The notes under the pieces are model-generated. The model saw only the letters and a program-made list of their open reading frames with translations, ran no database searches and was not told the DNA's origin. Position numbers and translations under genes: made by a program. A DNA stretch of 64,000 nucleotides from DASQPR01 sp963727415 (lineage in GTDB: Bacteria > Actinomycetota > Actinomycetes > Mycobacteriales > Micromonosporaceae): contig CAVSGF010000003.1 of assembly GCA_963727415.1 (NCBI GenBank), positions 1,240,001-1,304,000 on the forward strand. The letters run 5' to 3'. Position 1 is the stretch's first letter, and each line of letters opens with the position of its first letter. This document shows positions 23,908 to 33,961 of the stretch, piece after piece.

Positions 23908-26795
23908 GCTTCCTCTGTCTCGCGTGGTTCCGCCTCAACCTCGCGTAGCGCACGTGCCACGCCAAACTCAAATTGCTCGATCAGCTGCTGCGCCTCGATC
24001 GGATCCAGATCCGGCCGGCTCTGGCGCGGTGCCGGGATCGTATGCGCGTTGCGGGTAGTCGCCCCGGGCACCCGGCGGGCCAGCGGCATCCCGTTGCCGG
24101 CGAACCGGTGCGCGAACGGCGCCTCCCGGTCAGCCGGTGGTCCTACATGGTTCGCCAGGTTGGTATCCGCCGCGTCGTACGGCGGCCCGGCCTGCGGCGC
24201 GATGCCGGCGACCCCTGGTGCGGCCGGGTCCGCTGTGGCGGGATCCGGTACGGCCCACTCCGGTACGACGGGAGCCGTCGGCGATGAGGCCGACGCCGCC
24301 GAGACCGACGACTCGGGCATCGGCGCACCCGCGCCCGGAAGGTCCACCTGGAAGGTACCGAATTCCGGCGCGACGATCGGCTCGCGCGGCACGGGCGGCG
24401 AGTCCCAGTAGGAGTGCGGTCCGGACGTGCCGGCTTCCTCGCGGGCTACCTGCCCCGCGTCCTGCTCGGCTTCACGGCTGGCCTCATCGTCGACGGCCGG
24501 GAACGGACCGGCGTCGGCCGTGATGGCGGCGGCCCGCGCGTCGGCGGCGGCGAGTTCGTCCAGTGCCGCCCGGGCCGCCACGGCGAGTTCCTCGTCGGCG
24601 GGGGTGGCCGGTGGCGGCTCAATGGGGGTGGTGGGTGCCAGCGCGGTGGGGGTGGCCAGGGCCGGCTCGGCCGCATAGCCGTCGGCTGTGACCGGGGCGT
24701 CCGCGCTCGGCGGCGCCGGAGCCGCCGGAAGAGCCGGCTGAGGCACCTCGAAGGCGTTCCACGGCTTGGCGCTTTCCAGCATGCGGATGGCACGGTCCAG
24801 TGTGGACGCATGGTACGGGCGGGGCACCACCGGACGCTCTACGGTGGGTTCCCGCAGACTGGCCTCGTGCCGGCCGGCTTGCGCCGTGAACTCGGCGACC
24901 GCGGCGGTGGCGCGCACTCGGCGCGGTTCCGACACCGGTACGACCTCGGTCGGGCTGTCCAGCACGTGCTCGGACAGGTCGACCCGGACGGCTACGCCAC
25001 CGCCCGGCGTCGCGGCCAGTACCACTTCGATGCCGTGCCTGCGGGCCAGCCGGCCGACCACGAACAGGCCGAGCACCTCCGACGGTGCCAGGTCCAGCCG
25101 CTCCCGCTGGGCCAGCCGGCGGTTCTCCTCGGCCAGCCGCTCATCGCTGAGACCGATACCGTGATCCACGATGATCAGCTGCCGGCCGCCGACCGCCGCC
25201 TCCACCGTGACGCGGGTGTGTGGTGGCGAGAAGGTGGTCGCGTTCTCCATCAGCTCGGCGAGCATGAGGACCACGTCGTTGATGACGGCCGGCGACAGCA
25301 CGATCGAATCCGGAACGGCCACGTCGACTCGGGTGTACGCCTCGATCTCGCCCAAGGCCAGGCGCACTACGTCGGCCAGTGGCAGCGGTGCGAAGTGGCC
25401 GCTGGCGTCGGAGGCGCCGGAGAGCACGACAAGGCTGCCCGCGTTCCGGCGCAACCGGCTCGCCATGTGGTCGAGCCGGTACAGCTCGGTGAGCCGGTCC
25501 GGATCCGTCTCCTCGGCCTCAAGACCGTCGATGACCGCGATCTGGCGTCCGACCAGGTTCTGAGTACGCCGTCCGATGTGACCGAGCATCTCGGCCACGT
25601 TGCGGCGGCTCTGCACCTGGCGTTCGACCAGCCGAGCGGCCGTGGACTGTACCCGCTCGAACGCACGGGCCAGATCGCCGACCTCGTCCTCGGCCTCGAC
25701 GTGGACGGTTTGCAGCCGCACCGGTTCGGTGACGTCTGACTCATCGTCGGCGACCCGCTCAAGCTCGCTCTCGGCCAGCCGGGCCACTCGATCGGCGTTG
25801 ACCGTCAGCTGGGTCAGTGGCTCGGCTACCGAGCGCGCCACGGCGACCGACAGCGCAGCGATCAGCAGCACGATGACCAGGGCGATGCCGGCCGTTCCGT
25901 ACGCCGTCGCAAGGTCGGTGTTCTTCCGGCTGTTCACCGCCTCCGTCACGTCCGTGGCAATCTTCGTCTCCACGAACCGGCCGAGCACCACGAAGCTGGT
26001 CAGCTCGGGGAACACCACCGAAGCCGACTCGCGCGCGATGGTGCTGGCCGGCGATGCCGCGAACTCCGCCGCGAACCCCGGCCCGATCCGGTCGTTGAAC
26101 GCCTTGCCGACCAGGCCGTACAGCGCGATCTGCTCGCTCGTGGCGTAGTTGGTGAACTGCGAGAGGATGCCGTCGACCGCGGCGCGGCTACCGGCATAGG
26201 CGACCGTCGCCTGGGTTGACTTGGTTCCCGCGGCGACGACCAGCTGGGCGGCCGAGCGGTTGTTGAGCTCGTCGATACGCAGCAACGCGTCGAGCGCGAT
26301 GACCTCGCGCCCCGCGGCGGTACTGGCATCCACGCCAGAGGCCAGCCGCAGCGAGTCCAGGATCCCCGTGATGGTGGCACTGAACCGGTCGATCACCACA
26401 TCGGCAGCGACCCGGTTGCCGGCGACCTGCGCGCGCACGTCGTCCAGCTTGGACACCGCGCTCAGCTCAAGCAATGTCCGGTCCGAGATGTTGCCGGCGA
26501 GATCACCCTCGACGTCAACGATGTCGTCGCCCACCTTCGCCGAGGCCAGCGCCACGTCGGAGGCCTTGGCAACGCCGAGCAGGTAACCGACCGAGAACAG
26601 GCGTTCCTGCTGAAGGTCGGCGACGATACCACCGATCCGGCTGGCCACCTCGACGGTATTTGCGGTATTGGTCGCCGATCGGGCCCGGTCGAACCGGCCG
26701 ACGGCGACCACGGCGGCGAGCACCATCACGAGTACCAGCGGCGTCGCGATGAGTACGGCCAGCTTTCCGCGAACTCGGAGCCTAGCGAGGAGCAC
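23904..26795 (-). CDS. cvnA: Conservon sensor kinase-like protein CvnA
   Basis: A 963-residue membrane sensor. Membrane helices are at about 13-33 and 302-322, enclosing a 270-residue extracellular helical domain. A HAMP-like linker (about 323-395) leads to a kinase core: LDHMASRLRRN (His443), the ATP-site N-box ELMENATTFSPP (about 514-525) and DHGIGL (about 544-549). From about 620 to the end runs a Pro/Ala/Glu-rich low-complexity tail of over 300 residues, likely an interaction scaffold. Whether it phosphorylates is not clear in this family. Its start overlaps the preceding sensor gene by 14 bp, and cvnB overlaps its stop. Confidence 0.94.
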   Translation of the reverse strand: MLLARLRVRGKLAVLIATPLVLVMVLAAVVAVGRFDRARSATNTANTVEVASRIGGIVADLQQERLFSVGYLLGVAKASDVALASAKVGDDIVDVEGDLAGNISDRTLLELSAVSKLDDVRAQVAGNRVAADVVIDRFSATITGILDSLRLASGVDASTAAGREVIALDALLRIDELNNRSAAQLVVAAGTKSTQATVAYAGSRAAVDGILSQFTNYATSEQIALYGLVGKAFNDRIGPGFAAEFAASPASTIARESASVVFPELTSFVVLGRFVETKIATDVTEAVNSRKNTDLATAYGTAGIALVIVLLIAALSVAVARSVAEPLTQLTVNADRVARLAESELERVADDESDVTEPVRLQTVHVEAEDEVGDLARAFERVQSTAARLVERQVQSRRNVAEMLGHIGRRTQNLVGRQIAVIDGLEAEETDPDRLTELYRLDHMASRLRRNAGSLVVLSGASDASGHFAPLPLADVVRLALGEIEAYTRVDVAVPDSIVLSPAVINDVVLMLAELMENATTFSPPHTRVTVEAAVGGRQLIIVDHGIGLSDERLAEENRRLAQRERLDLAPSEVLGLFVVGRLARRHGIEVVLAATPGGGVAVRVDLSEHVLDSPTEVVPVSEPRRVRATAAVAEFTAQAGRHEASLREPTVERPVVPRPYHASTLDRAIRMLESAKPWNAFEVPQPALPAAPAPPSADAPVTADGYAAEPALATPTALAPTTPIEPPPATPADEELAVAARAALDELAAADARAAAITADAGPFPAVDDEASREAEQDAGQVAREEAGTSGPHSYWDSPPVPREPIVAPEFGTFQVDLPGAGAPMPESSVSAASASSPTAPVVPEWAVPDPATADPAAPGVAGIAPQAGPPYDAADTNLANHVGPPADREAPFAHRFAGNGMPLARRVPGATTRNAHTIPAPRQSRPDLDPIEAQQLIEQFEFGVARALREVEAEPRETEEA

Positions 26796-27954
26796 TGGAC
26801 AGCTCCCGCAGCTCGCGTGCTCGTGTCCCCTCGCGACGGGGCAGCGCTCCGGTGGCGGCGTCTACTCTGGACGGTCCGGTTCCGGGTTCCCGCTCCAGCG
26901 GTTCCGGAGGAGCACCAGGGGTGAACCGGCGCCGGCGACGCTGCCGCCGGTACGCACCGTACGCCAGCGGGATGATCGCAACCAGGACGAGGATGCCGAA
27001 CACGATCAATGCGGTCGTGCGGTCGGAGCTGCTGGCACCGGCCCTGGCGGTCAGCAGCCGGTCCACCGCGTCCAGCATGGCCGTCGACAGGGCTGTGGCG
27101 GCCAGTTCCACCTTCGCCTTGTCGGTCAGTGCCATGCTGCCGTCGCTGCTGGTGGGCAGCTGGTTCGGCATCGCGGCGGCTGGGACCATCGCGTCGATCG
27201 ACAGCCGGAACTGGTCGAGCAGGCTCGGCAGCGTGCCGCTCAGTGTCTCGCTCGGCTCGGCGTCGACCGCCTTCTGCACGTCATCACCGAGCTCGCTGGC
27301 CGCGTTGAGGATCATTGCGCGGGCGGAGGCGATCTCGCCAATGGTGGCCTCCCGGGCGTTGCTGGACTGCCCGATCGCGATTGCCACCAGGTCGCCGTAC
27401 TGGCCGGCGGCGACGATGCTGGCCGGCATCTGGCGCGCGGCGCCGTCTTCGAGGAAGTACACATCGGCCGACGGGTCGCGAATCAGGCCCGATTCGGTAC
27501 GGACCTCCTCGGCCAGCGCCAGCGTCAGCGCGGTTATCGCGGAGAAATTGTTGTACGCGTCCAGCGGGGAGGTGAAGGCGTGCGTGTGAAGCTGCTGAAT
27601 CTTGGTGTTCAGCCCGGAGAGCCGATCCCGGGTTCCGGACGAAATGCTGGATGACTTGTCGGCCTCGGCGACTGCTGCCAGCGCATGGTCCACCGCGGTG
27701 TAATCGACCTTCGCTCCGCTCACCGCAACCGACTCGGCATAGGACAGGGCGGAGGTGAGCGGGATCAGCGTCCGTAGGTAGGCGACTCCGTTGCGCTCCA
27801 GTGCCACCGCTGTAACCTGGTCCGACTTTGCCTGCCACACCTGTCCGAACAAGACTGTCGCCGGCACCAGTATCGCGATCGCCAGGAGCGCCCGAAGGGC
27901 CAGGTCCCGGACGGTTGGAACCGACCTGACCTGGGGTGTTGCCACTTGCGTCAT
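26782..27954 (-). CDS. Extracellular sensor-domain membrane protein heading the conservon
   Basis: A 390-residue protein with membrane helices at about 20-40 and 314-335, a helical extracellular domain between, and a short basic cytoplasmic tail (RRQRRRRRF) with no kinase domain. The extracellular part is laid out like that of CvnA: two helical repeats of about the same length. So it may be a kinase-less second receptor that pairs with CvnA; that is inference. ATG 27954 is chosen for the AGAGG 6 nt upstream; an ATG at 28002 is possible. The coding end overlaps the cvnA start by 14 bp, so it is part of the conservon operon. Confidence 0.8.
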   Translation of the reverse strand: MTQVATPQVRSVPTVRDLALRALLAIAILVPATVLFGQVWQAKSDQVTAVALERNGVAYLRTLIPLTSALSYAESVAVSGAKVDYTAVDHALAAVAEADKSSSISSGTRDRLSGLNTKIQQLHTHAFTSPLDAYNNFSAITALTLALAEEVRTESGLIRDPSADVYFLEDGAARQMPASIVAAGQYGDLVAIAIGQSSNAREATIGEIASARAMILNAASELGDDVQKAVDAEPSETLSGTLPSLLDQFRLSIDAMVPAAAMPNQLPTSSDGSMALTDKAKVELAATALSTAMLDAVDRLLTARAGASSSDRTTALIVFGILVLVAIIPLAYGAYRRQRRRRRFTPGAPPEPLEREPGTGPSRVDAATGALPRREGTRARELRELSSAPR

Positions 27955-28041
27955 GTCGTACCTCTGGCGGCTATCGAGGGGTTGCCCGCCTGCGTCGAAC
28001 AACGGTGCTGGTCATCGACCTTACGGGGAGAGCGGCCCGAC

Positions 28042-28071
28042 GCTATACGGCTGATCGGTCAATGTACTCAA
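28042..28071 (-). promoter_or_regulatory. Candidate promoter of the conservon operon
   Basis: On the minus strand, TTGAGT (28071-28066) and TATAGC (28047-28042) are separated by 18 bp, about 88 bp before the first ATG of the operon. A further TTGACA lies just upstream. This is the best sigma-70-like match in the spacer between cydC and the conservon. Confidence 0.4.
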
Positions 28072-28115
28072 TAAGTCTTGTCAACTTGCCACGGGCCGCT
28101 ACCGGTCCCGAACCG

Positions 28116-29810
28116 TCAGTGACCAGCGCGGACGTCCGCGAAAACCGATCCTTCAGACTCATCGGAAAGTTCGGATAGATCGTGCACGGAGTCGACGAAC
28201 CGCAGGTCACGCTTGCGATGTGTCATCACGACGACAATCGCGCCCTTGGTCGCCTCCAGCAGGTCCGCGAACAGCGCCGTGGCCGTGGGCTCGTCCAGAT
28301 GCTCGGTCGGCTCGTCCAGGATGACGATCGGCGGCGCCGCGAGCAGGATCCGGGCCAGAGACACCCGCTGCCGCTGACCGGCCGACAGCCGGGCGCCGTG
28401 CTCACCGATCCGGGTGTCGATGCCGTCCGGAAGCGTAGCCAGCCAGGTGCCCAGCCCAGCGTGATCAAGTGCTTCGCGGATGTCCTCGTCGGTCGCCCCG
28501 GTCCGGGCCAGGCGGACGTTCTCGGCGACGGTGCTGTCGAACAGGTACGCGTCCTGCGCGCACAGGCCGATCAGCCGACGCACGTCGTCACCACGCAGGC
28601 TACGCAGATCCGTTCCGTTGATCCGGATGACGCCGGCCTGCGGATCGATGAACCGCATCAGCGCCGCCGCGACCGTGGACTTGCCGGAGCCGCTGGGACC
28701 GACGACCGCTACCCGCTGACCACTGGCCGCGCTGAACGTCAGGCCCTCGAAGGCCGGCCGGGCCTGACCGCCCGGCCACCGCACGGCCAGGTCCTCGACC
28801 TCCAGGAGGTACGGAGGGTCGGGCACCCGGGCCGGCCGGCGCGGATCGGTAACCGGCAGCGGCCGAGCCTCGATGTCGTCCAGGCGGGCCTGGGAGGCCC
28901 GGAATTCCGGCAGCAAGGTTGCCGCCGGCACCAGCGGCGCGAGCACCTCGTAAAGGGCCAACGGAGCGAGCGTGACGACCGCGAGCATGGGCAGGCCGAG
29001 CCTGCTATCGGTCACCGCCGGCAGGCCCCACCACAGCGCGCATGCGGGCACCAGGCCCGCGGCCAGCACCGCGATCGCGGCTGCCATGCCCTGTCCCCAG
29101 GCGGACCGGCGGCTCGCCCGGGCCACGGCCAGGTCGGCCGCGGCAAGCCGCGCCAGCGCGTCCCCGGTGGCGTCGAAGGCGATCAGGTCGGCCGCCCCGT
29201 GCAGAGTCTGGGTAACCGCGGCCGCGTAGGCGCCGCGCCTGGGCGCGATCACCTGCCGCTCCAGGTCCGAGCCGCGCCGCGCCACCCATGCGGCCACCGC
29301 GGGCGCCACCAGGGTGACCATCGCGAAGCCGACCACCAGCGCGACCGCGACCGGCGGGAAGACCAGCGCCGCGGCCACCGTGCTCATGACGCCGATCGCG
29401 GCCGCGACCAAGCCCGGCAGCCGCACCCGAAGCGTGCGGTCCGCCACCGCGTCGACGTCGCGCACCAGCCGGGTGGTCAGGTCACCGCTGCGCAGTTCCG
29501 GTGCGCCGGCCGGAACCAGATCGGCCAGATGCGCCACGATCCGGGCCCGTACCCCGGCCAGTTGCCGCAGCACCGCGTCGTGCCCGGCGAGGCGCTCGGC
29601 GTACCTCAGCACCCCGCGCCCGATTCCGAAGGCACGCACCGCCACGACGGCGACCGCGAGCGTGGATACCGCCGGGTGCCGCGCCGCCGTGGCGATCAGC
29701 CATGGTGCCACCGCCGCCAGCCCGATCGCGCAGGAGGCGGCGGCGATCCCGGCAGCCACCGCCGGGGCGAGGCGGCGCGCCTGACGGGCACCCGGCACCC
29801 ACCCGGTCAC
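28116..29810 (-). CDS. cydC: CydC, ABC exporter subunit for cytochrome bd assembly
   Basis: A half-size ABC exporter of 564 residues: six membrane helices in about the first 320, then a nucleotide-binding domain with GPSGSGKST (Walker A, near 375), LSAGQRQRVSLAR (signature) and IVILDEPTEHLD (Walker B). CydDC exports reductant (glutathione or cysteine in E. coli) and is needed to assemble cytochrome bd. The GTG at 29810 overlaps the cydD stop as GTGA. It is the last gene of cydA-B-D-C. In several actinobacteria the two halves are fused; here they are separate. Confidence 0.95.
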   Translation of the reverse strand: MTGWVPGARQARRLAPAVAAGIAAASCAIGLAAVAPWLIATAARHPAVSTLAVAVVAVRAFGIGRGVLRYAERLAGHDAVLRQLAGVRARIVAHLADLVPAGAPELRSGDLTTRLVRDVDAVADRTLRVRLPGLVAAAIGVMSTVAAALVFPPVAVALVVGFAMVTLVAPAVAAWVARRGSDLERQVIAPRRGAYAAAVTQTLHGAADLIAFDATGDALARLAAADLAVARASRRSAWGQGMAAAIAVLAAGLVPACALWWGLPAVTDSRLGLPMLAVVTLAPLALYEVLAPLVPAATLLPEFRASQARLDDIEARPLPVTDPRRPARVPDPPYLLEVEDLAVRWPGGQARPAFEGLTFSAASGQRVAVVGPSGSGKSTVAAALMRFIDPQAGVIRINGTDLRSLRGDDVRRLIGLCAQDAYLFDSTVAENVRLARTGATDEDIREALDHAGLGTWLATLPDGIDTRIGEHGARLSAGQRQRVSLARILLAAPPIVILDEPTEHLDEPTATALFADLLEATKGAIVVVMTHRKRDLRFVDSVHDLSELSDESEGSVFADVRAGH

Positions 29811-31426
29811 GAGACGACCGCCGGATCCGGCTGCGCGGGTACCCGTTCTGACAAGGTCACTACCCGGTCGGCACCGGCCAGCGTGGCGGGCCGGTGCGCG
29901 ACCGCGACGACGGTGCGCCCGGTGCGCCGCAGCGCCTCCAGAATCCGCGCCTCGGAGGCTTCGTCGAGCCCAGCGGTCGGCTCGTCAAGCAGCAGCACCG
30001 GCGCGTCCCGGATGATGGCGCGGGCGATGCCGACGCGACGTCTCTGGCCCGCGGACAGGCCAACGCCGCCGTCCGCGACCGGGATATCAAGATCGATGTC
30101 GAGTGCCGCCAGACCGGCCGCCTCGGCGATTCGCTCGGCGGACGCGTCCGGTGCACCCAGGGCGATGTTGGACCGGACGGTCCCGGCCAGTAGGTACGGC
30201 TCCTGCGGTACCCAGGCGAAGTGACGCCGCCACCACTGCGGGTCGACGGTGGCCTGGTCGACCTCGCCGATGCGAACCGAGCCGGCATCCGGAGTCACGA
30301 ACCCGAGCAATGCCCCCAGCAAGGTGCTCTTCCCGCAGCCACTCGGCCCGGCAACCGCGACGAACTCGCCGGGCCGGATCCGTACCGACAGGTCGCCCGG
30401 CGCTGGCTCCGGCCGGCCCGGGTGGCGCACCGAAAGACCGGTGACCACCAGGTCACCTCGCAGTGGCGGTCGCTCGCCCGCGCCGTCCGGTCCGTCGGCC
30501 GGCGTCGACAGCACCCGGTCAACGTCGTCGATCGCGGCCAGGCCGTCGGCACCGGCGTGGAAACTGGCCCCCACGGCGCGCAGCGGTGCGTACGCCTCCG
30601 GGGTCAAGATCAACACGAACAACGCGGTCCGGAAGCCCACCTCGCCGCCGGCCAGGCGAAGGCCGACACCGACCGCGACCAGCGCCACCGCGATCATCGA
30701 CAGCAGTTCCAGGACCAGCGATGACAGGAATGCCAGCCGCAGCGTCCCCATGGTCGCCCGGCGATAGTCGTCGCTGACCCTGCGGACCCGCTCCGGCTGC
30801 GCGGCGGCCCGGCCGAACGCCTTGAGCGTGGCGAGACCGGCCACCACATCCTGGAAGTGGTGCGACAGCGTGGCCAGTGACCGCCAGCGCCGCCGGGACA
30901 CCGCCTGGGTGCGGATCCCGATCAACGCCATGAACACCGGGATCAGCGGCAGTGTGGCGATGATGGTGATGCCGGCGATCAGGTCGGCCCGTACCACCGT
31001 GATCAGCACCACCACCGGCACGATCAGCGAGAGCACCAGCTGCGGCAGGTAGCGGCTCAGGTAGACGTCGAGGCCGTCGAGGCCGGTAGTCAGCAGCGCG
31101 GTTACCTCGCCGCTTCGGGTACCGGCGATGTAACGCGGCCCGAGCCGTAGCGTGTGCCCGGCGATCTCGCGCCGCAGCGTGCTCTTGACCGCCGTCGCCG
31201 ACCGGTTCGCCAGCCACTCGGTGGCCCAGGTCAGCAACGCCCGGGCGCCGACCACCGCGATCAGTGCCGGCACCACCGCCACGCTCAGCGCCGCGAGCCC
31301 CTTGGCCAGCAGCCACGCCTGGGTGATGACGAGCCCAGCTGTGACGGCGCCGACCACGACCAGGCCCGCCAGGTACCAGCGGGCCACGCTCGCGTATCGC
31401 AACAGTCTCGGGTCAACGGGCCTCAC
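29807..31426 (-). CDS. cydD: CydD, ABC exporter subunit for cytochrome bd assembly
   Basis: The second half-transporter, 539 residues from a GTG at 31426 that overlaps the cydB stop as GTGA (VRPVDPRLLRYASVARW). Six membrane helices are followed by GPSGCGKSTLLGALLG (Walker A), LSAGQRRRVGIARAI (signature) and PVLLLDEPTAGLDE (Walker B). Sequence upstream of 31426 in the same frame is a shadow of cydB. Its stop overlaps the cydC start, so CydD and CydC are made together, in keeping with their heterodimer. Confidence 0.95.
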   Translation of the reverse strand: MRPVDPRLLRYASVARWYLAGLVVVGAVTAGLVITQAWLLAKGLAALSVAVVPALIAVVGARALLTWATEWLANRSATAVKSTLRREIAGHTLRLGPRYIAGTRSGEVTALLTTGLDGLDVYLSRYLPQLVLSLIVPVVVLITVVRADLIAGITIIATLPLIPVFMALIGIRTQAVSRRRWRSLATLSHHFQDVVAGLATLKAFGRAAAQPERVRRVSDDYRRATMGTLRLAFLSSLVLELLSMIAVALVAVGVGLRLAGGEVGFRTALFVLILTPEAYAPLRAVGASFHAGADGLAAIDDVDRVLSTPADGPDGAGERPPLRGDLVVTGLSVRHPGRPEPAPGDLSVRIRPGEFVAVAGPSGCGKSTLLGALLGFVTPDAGSVRIGEVDQATVDPQWWRRHFAWVPQEPYLLAGTVRSNIALGAPDASAERIAEAAGLAALDIDLDIPVADGGVGLSAGQRRRVGIARAIIRDAPVLLLDEPTAGLDEASEARILEALRRTGRTVVAVAHRPATLAGADRVVTLSERVPAQPDPAVVS

Positions 31427-32460
31427 GCCGAAGTCACAGACTCCCCTGTGGTCGGGCTCGACTCCACCGGCGGGATGTCGCTCGCACCGATGCGCTTGCG
31501 GAAGACCCAGTAGGTCCATCCCTGGTAGAGCAGCACGATTGGTGTGAACACCACGGCCACCCACGACATGATCTTCAAGGTGTAGTGCGAGGACGAGGCG
31601 TTGTTCACGGTCAAGCTATTAGCGTCCGAGATTGTAGAGGGCATCACGTTGGGGTAGAGCGCGGTGAAGAGGGTCACAACGACGAGCCCGATGGTAATCG
31701 CGGTACCTAGGAACGCCCAGCCCTCACGCCCCCGGCGGTTGGCATAGAGCGCGCCGATCAGCGCAACTGCCGCCACCACCGACAGCACCCCTGACGCCGC
31801 CGTGACCCGGATGCCGGCGGTCCAGCCCAGGAAGGCCGCCGCCACCACCACGGTCACCAGGCCCACCCGGGCGGCCAGCCGGTTCGCCCGGTCGCGCACC
31901 TCACCGCGCGTCTTGAGGGCCAGGAACACGGCGCCGTGCAGCACGAACAGCGTCAGCGTGGTGAGGCCGCCAAGCAGGGCGTACGGGTTGAGCAGAGTCC
32001 AGAAGTTGCCGACAAATTCCTTGTCCGAGTTGATCGGAACGCCCCGGAAGATGTTGGCGAACGCGACCCCCCAGAGGATCGCTGGCACCACCGAGCCAAT
32101 CATGATCGCGAGATCCCAGCGGGCGCGCCAGACCGGCTCGTCCCGTTTGCCCCGGTACTCGAACGCGACCCCGCGCAGAATCAGCGCCACCAGAATCAGC
32201 AGGAGCGGCAGGTAGAACCCGCTGAACAAGGTCGCGTACCAGTCGGGGAAGGCTGCGAAGGTGGCACCGCCGGCGACAATCACCCACACCTCGTTGCCGT
32301 CCCAGACCGGGCCGATGGTGTTGATCAGCACCCGGCGTTCGGTCTCATTCCCGCCGAGCACCGGCAGCAGCGCCCCGACCCCGAAGTCGAAGCCCTCCAG
32401 CACGAAGTATCCGGTCCACAGAACCGCGATCAGGATGAACCACAGGGTTGGCAGGGTCAC
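31423..32460 (-). CDS. cydB: Cytochrome bd ubiquinol/menaquinol oxidase subunit II
   Basis: CydB, 345 residues with about nine membrane helices, the structural partner of CydA. Family marks: LPTLWFILIAVLWTGYFVLE, GFDFGVGALLPVLG near the N-terminus, and GPVWDGNEVWVIVAGGATFAAFP. I chose the GTG at 32460, with GGGAGG four bases upstream; the GTG three bases earlier is too close to it. It follows cydA by 16 bp and overlaps cydD by 4 bp. Upstream frame extension is non-coding shadow of cydA. Confidence 0.96.
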   Translation of the reverse strand: MTLPTLWFILIAVLWTGYFVLEGFDFGVGALLPVLGGNETERRVLINTIGPVWDGNEVWVIVAGGATFAAFPDWYATLFSGFYLPLLLILVALILRGVAFEYRGKRDEPVWRARWDLAIMIGSVVPAILWGVAFANIFRGVPINSDKEFVGNFWTLLNPYALLGGLTTLTLFVLHGAVFLALKTRGEVRDRANRLAARVGLVTVVVAAAFLGWTAGIRVTAASGVLSVVAAVALIGALYANRRGREGWAFLGTAITIGLVVVTLFTALYPNVMPSTISDANSLTVNNASSSHYTLKIMSWVAVVFTPIVLLYQGWTYWVFRKRIGASDIPPVESSPTTGESVTSA

Positions 32461-32476
32461 CACGCCTCCCGGGCGG

Positions 32477-33883
32477 CTAGTAGGCAAACGCGAGCGGCTG
32501 ATCCTCGCCCGGCGGGCCGGAAACCGGCGCCACATCGCGCAGCCCCGCCTTGGCGTATTTGAGCAGGAGTGCGACTTCGACCACGGCAAGAGCGCCGTAC
32601 AGCGCGGTGAAGACGGTCAACGAGGTCACCACCTCGCCGATCGACACCCGGGGCGAGACGCCGTCGGCGGTACGCATGGCGGTGAACACCACCCATGGCT
32701 GGCGCCCCATCTCGGTGAAGATCCAGCCGAAACTGTTCGCCAGTAGCGGCAGCAGCGGCAGCACGATCGCGCTGCGGGACAGCCACTTGCTCGACGGAGT
32801 CCGGCCGCCGCGCAGTGCCCACAGCGCCCACAGTGCCACCAGGCCGGCCAGGATGCCGAACCCGATCATCAGCCGGAATCCCCAATAGGTGATCGGGATG
32901 TATGGCGCGTAGTCACCCGGCCCGAACCGGGCGGCATAGTCCGCCTGGAGATTGTTGATGCCCTGGACCTTGCCGTTGAACGAGTCAGTGGCCAGGAACG
33001 ACAGCAGCCGTGGCAGATCCAGGGACCAGACCTCGTGCTTGCCGTCCAACGACCCGATGGTGAGGATCGAGAACGGCGCCGGCTGCGACGTCTCGTACAG
33101 GGCCTCGGCCGCGGCCATCTTCATCGGCTGGGTGTCCGTCATGATCTTGCCCTGGATGTCGCCGGTGATGAACAGCGAGGCCAGCGAGCCGATCACCACC
33201 CAGGCGCCGAGCTTGGAGGCACTGCGGAACGCCGGCGTATCGCCATGATCGGCGCCCTTTCGGATCACGTGCCAGAGCGCCACCGCCAGCAGCAGGGCCG
33301 CACCGGTGAAGATGGATGCCGCGATGGTGTGGAAGAACGTGATGACGGCGACCTTGTTGGTAAGCACGGCGCCGAAGTCGGTCAGGTGCGCCTTCCCGGT
33401 GGCCTGGTCGATGGTGAAGCCGACCGGCCATTGCATCCACGAGTTGGCGACCAGGATGAAGTACGCCGACAGCACGGTCCCGATCGCGGCCAGCCAGATG
33501 CAGGCCAGGTGGATGCGTTTGGGCAGCCGATCCCAGCCGAAGATCCACAGGCCGAGGAATGTCGACTCCAGGAAGAACGCGAGCAGTCCCTCGATCGCCA
33601 GCGGGGCCCCGAAGATGTCACCGACGAAGCGTGAGTAATCGCTCCAGTTCATGCCGAACTGGAACTCCTGGACGATGCCGGTGACCACGCCCATCGCGAA
33701 GTTGATCAGGAAAAGCTTCCCGAAGAACTTGGTGAGCTTGAACCAGCGGTTGTCGTTGGTGCGTACCCAGACCGTTTGCATGACCGCCGTCAGCAGCGAC
33801 AGCCCAATGGTCAGCGGCACGAACAGGAAGTGGTAGACGGTGGTGATCCCGAACTGCCATCGGGCCAAGTCCAAGGCGCCCAT
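32477..33883 (-). CDS. cydA: Cytochrome bd ubiquinol/menaquinol oxidase subunit I
   Basis: CydA carries haems b558, b595 and d and oxidises quinol with oxygen at high affinity. The 468-residue sequence has the haem ligand His near residue 18 (TTVYHFLFVPLT), the second in TFFHTIAAS, and the GRQPWVVF block with its flanking Met. At 468 residues it belongs to the short-Q-loop class, smaller than E. coli CydA (522). The ATG at 33883 has TGGGGGG 8 nt upstream. It is first of cydA-B-D-C, so the operon supplies both oxidase and assembly exporter, useful under low oxygen. Confidence 0.97.
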   Translation of the reverse strand: MGALDLARWQFGITTVYHFLFVPLTIGLSLLTAVMQTVWVRTNDNRWFKLTKFFGKLFLINFAMGVVTGIVQEFQFGMNWSDYSRFVGDIFGAPLAIEGLLAFFLESTFLGLWIFGWDRLPKRIHLACIWLAAIGTVLSAYFILVANSWMQWPVGFTIDQATGKAHLTDFGAVLTNKVAVITFFHTIAASIFTGAALLLAVALWHVIRKGADHGDTPAFRSASKLGAWVVIGSLASLFITGDIQGKIMTDTQPMKMAAAEALYETSQPAPFSILTIGSLDGKHEVWSLDLPRLLSFLATDSFNGKVQGINNLQADYAARFGPGDYAPYIPITYWGFRLMIGFGILAGLVALWALWALRGGRTPSSKWLSRSAIVLPLLPLLANSFGWIFTEMGRQPWVVFTAMRTADGVSPRVSIGEVVTSLTVFTALYGALAVVEVALLLKYAKAGLRDVAPVSGPPGEDQPLAFAY

Positions 33884-33955
33884 ACGTCAGCCCCCCATTC
33901 GGCGCGGCGGGACATGCGCGATCGTCCTCGTCCATTGGCGAAAACGTATCAGACG

Positions 33956-33961
33956 ATCATA
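33956..33961 (-). promoter_or_regulatory. Candidate -10 of the cydABDC promoter
   Basis: TATGAT on the minus strand in the only AT-rich patch upstream of cydA. A -35 is not clear, so activator-dependent or alternative-sigma transcription is possible. Confidence 0.4.

Noticed and set aside
28182..30224. 680-codon plus-strand frame
   Set aside because: Antisense shadow of cydC and cydD, with His/Arg/Gln-rich low-complexity text.
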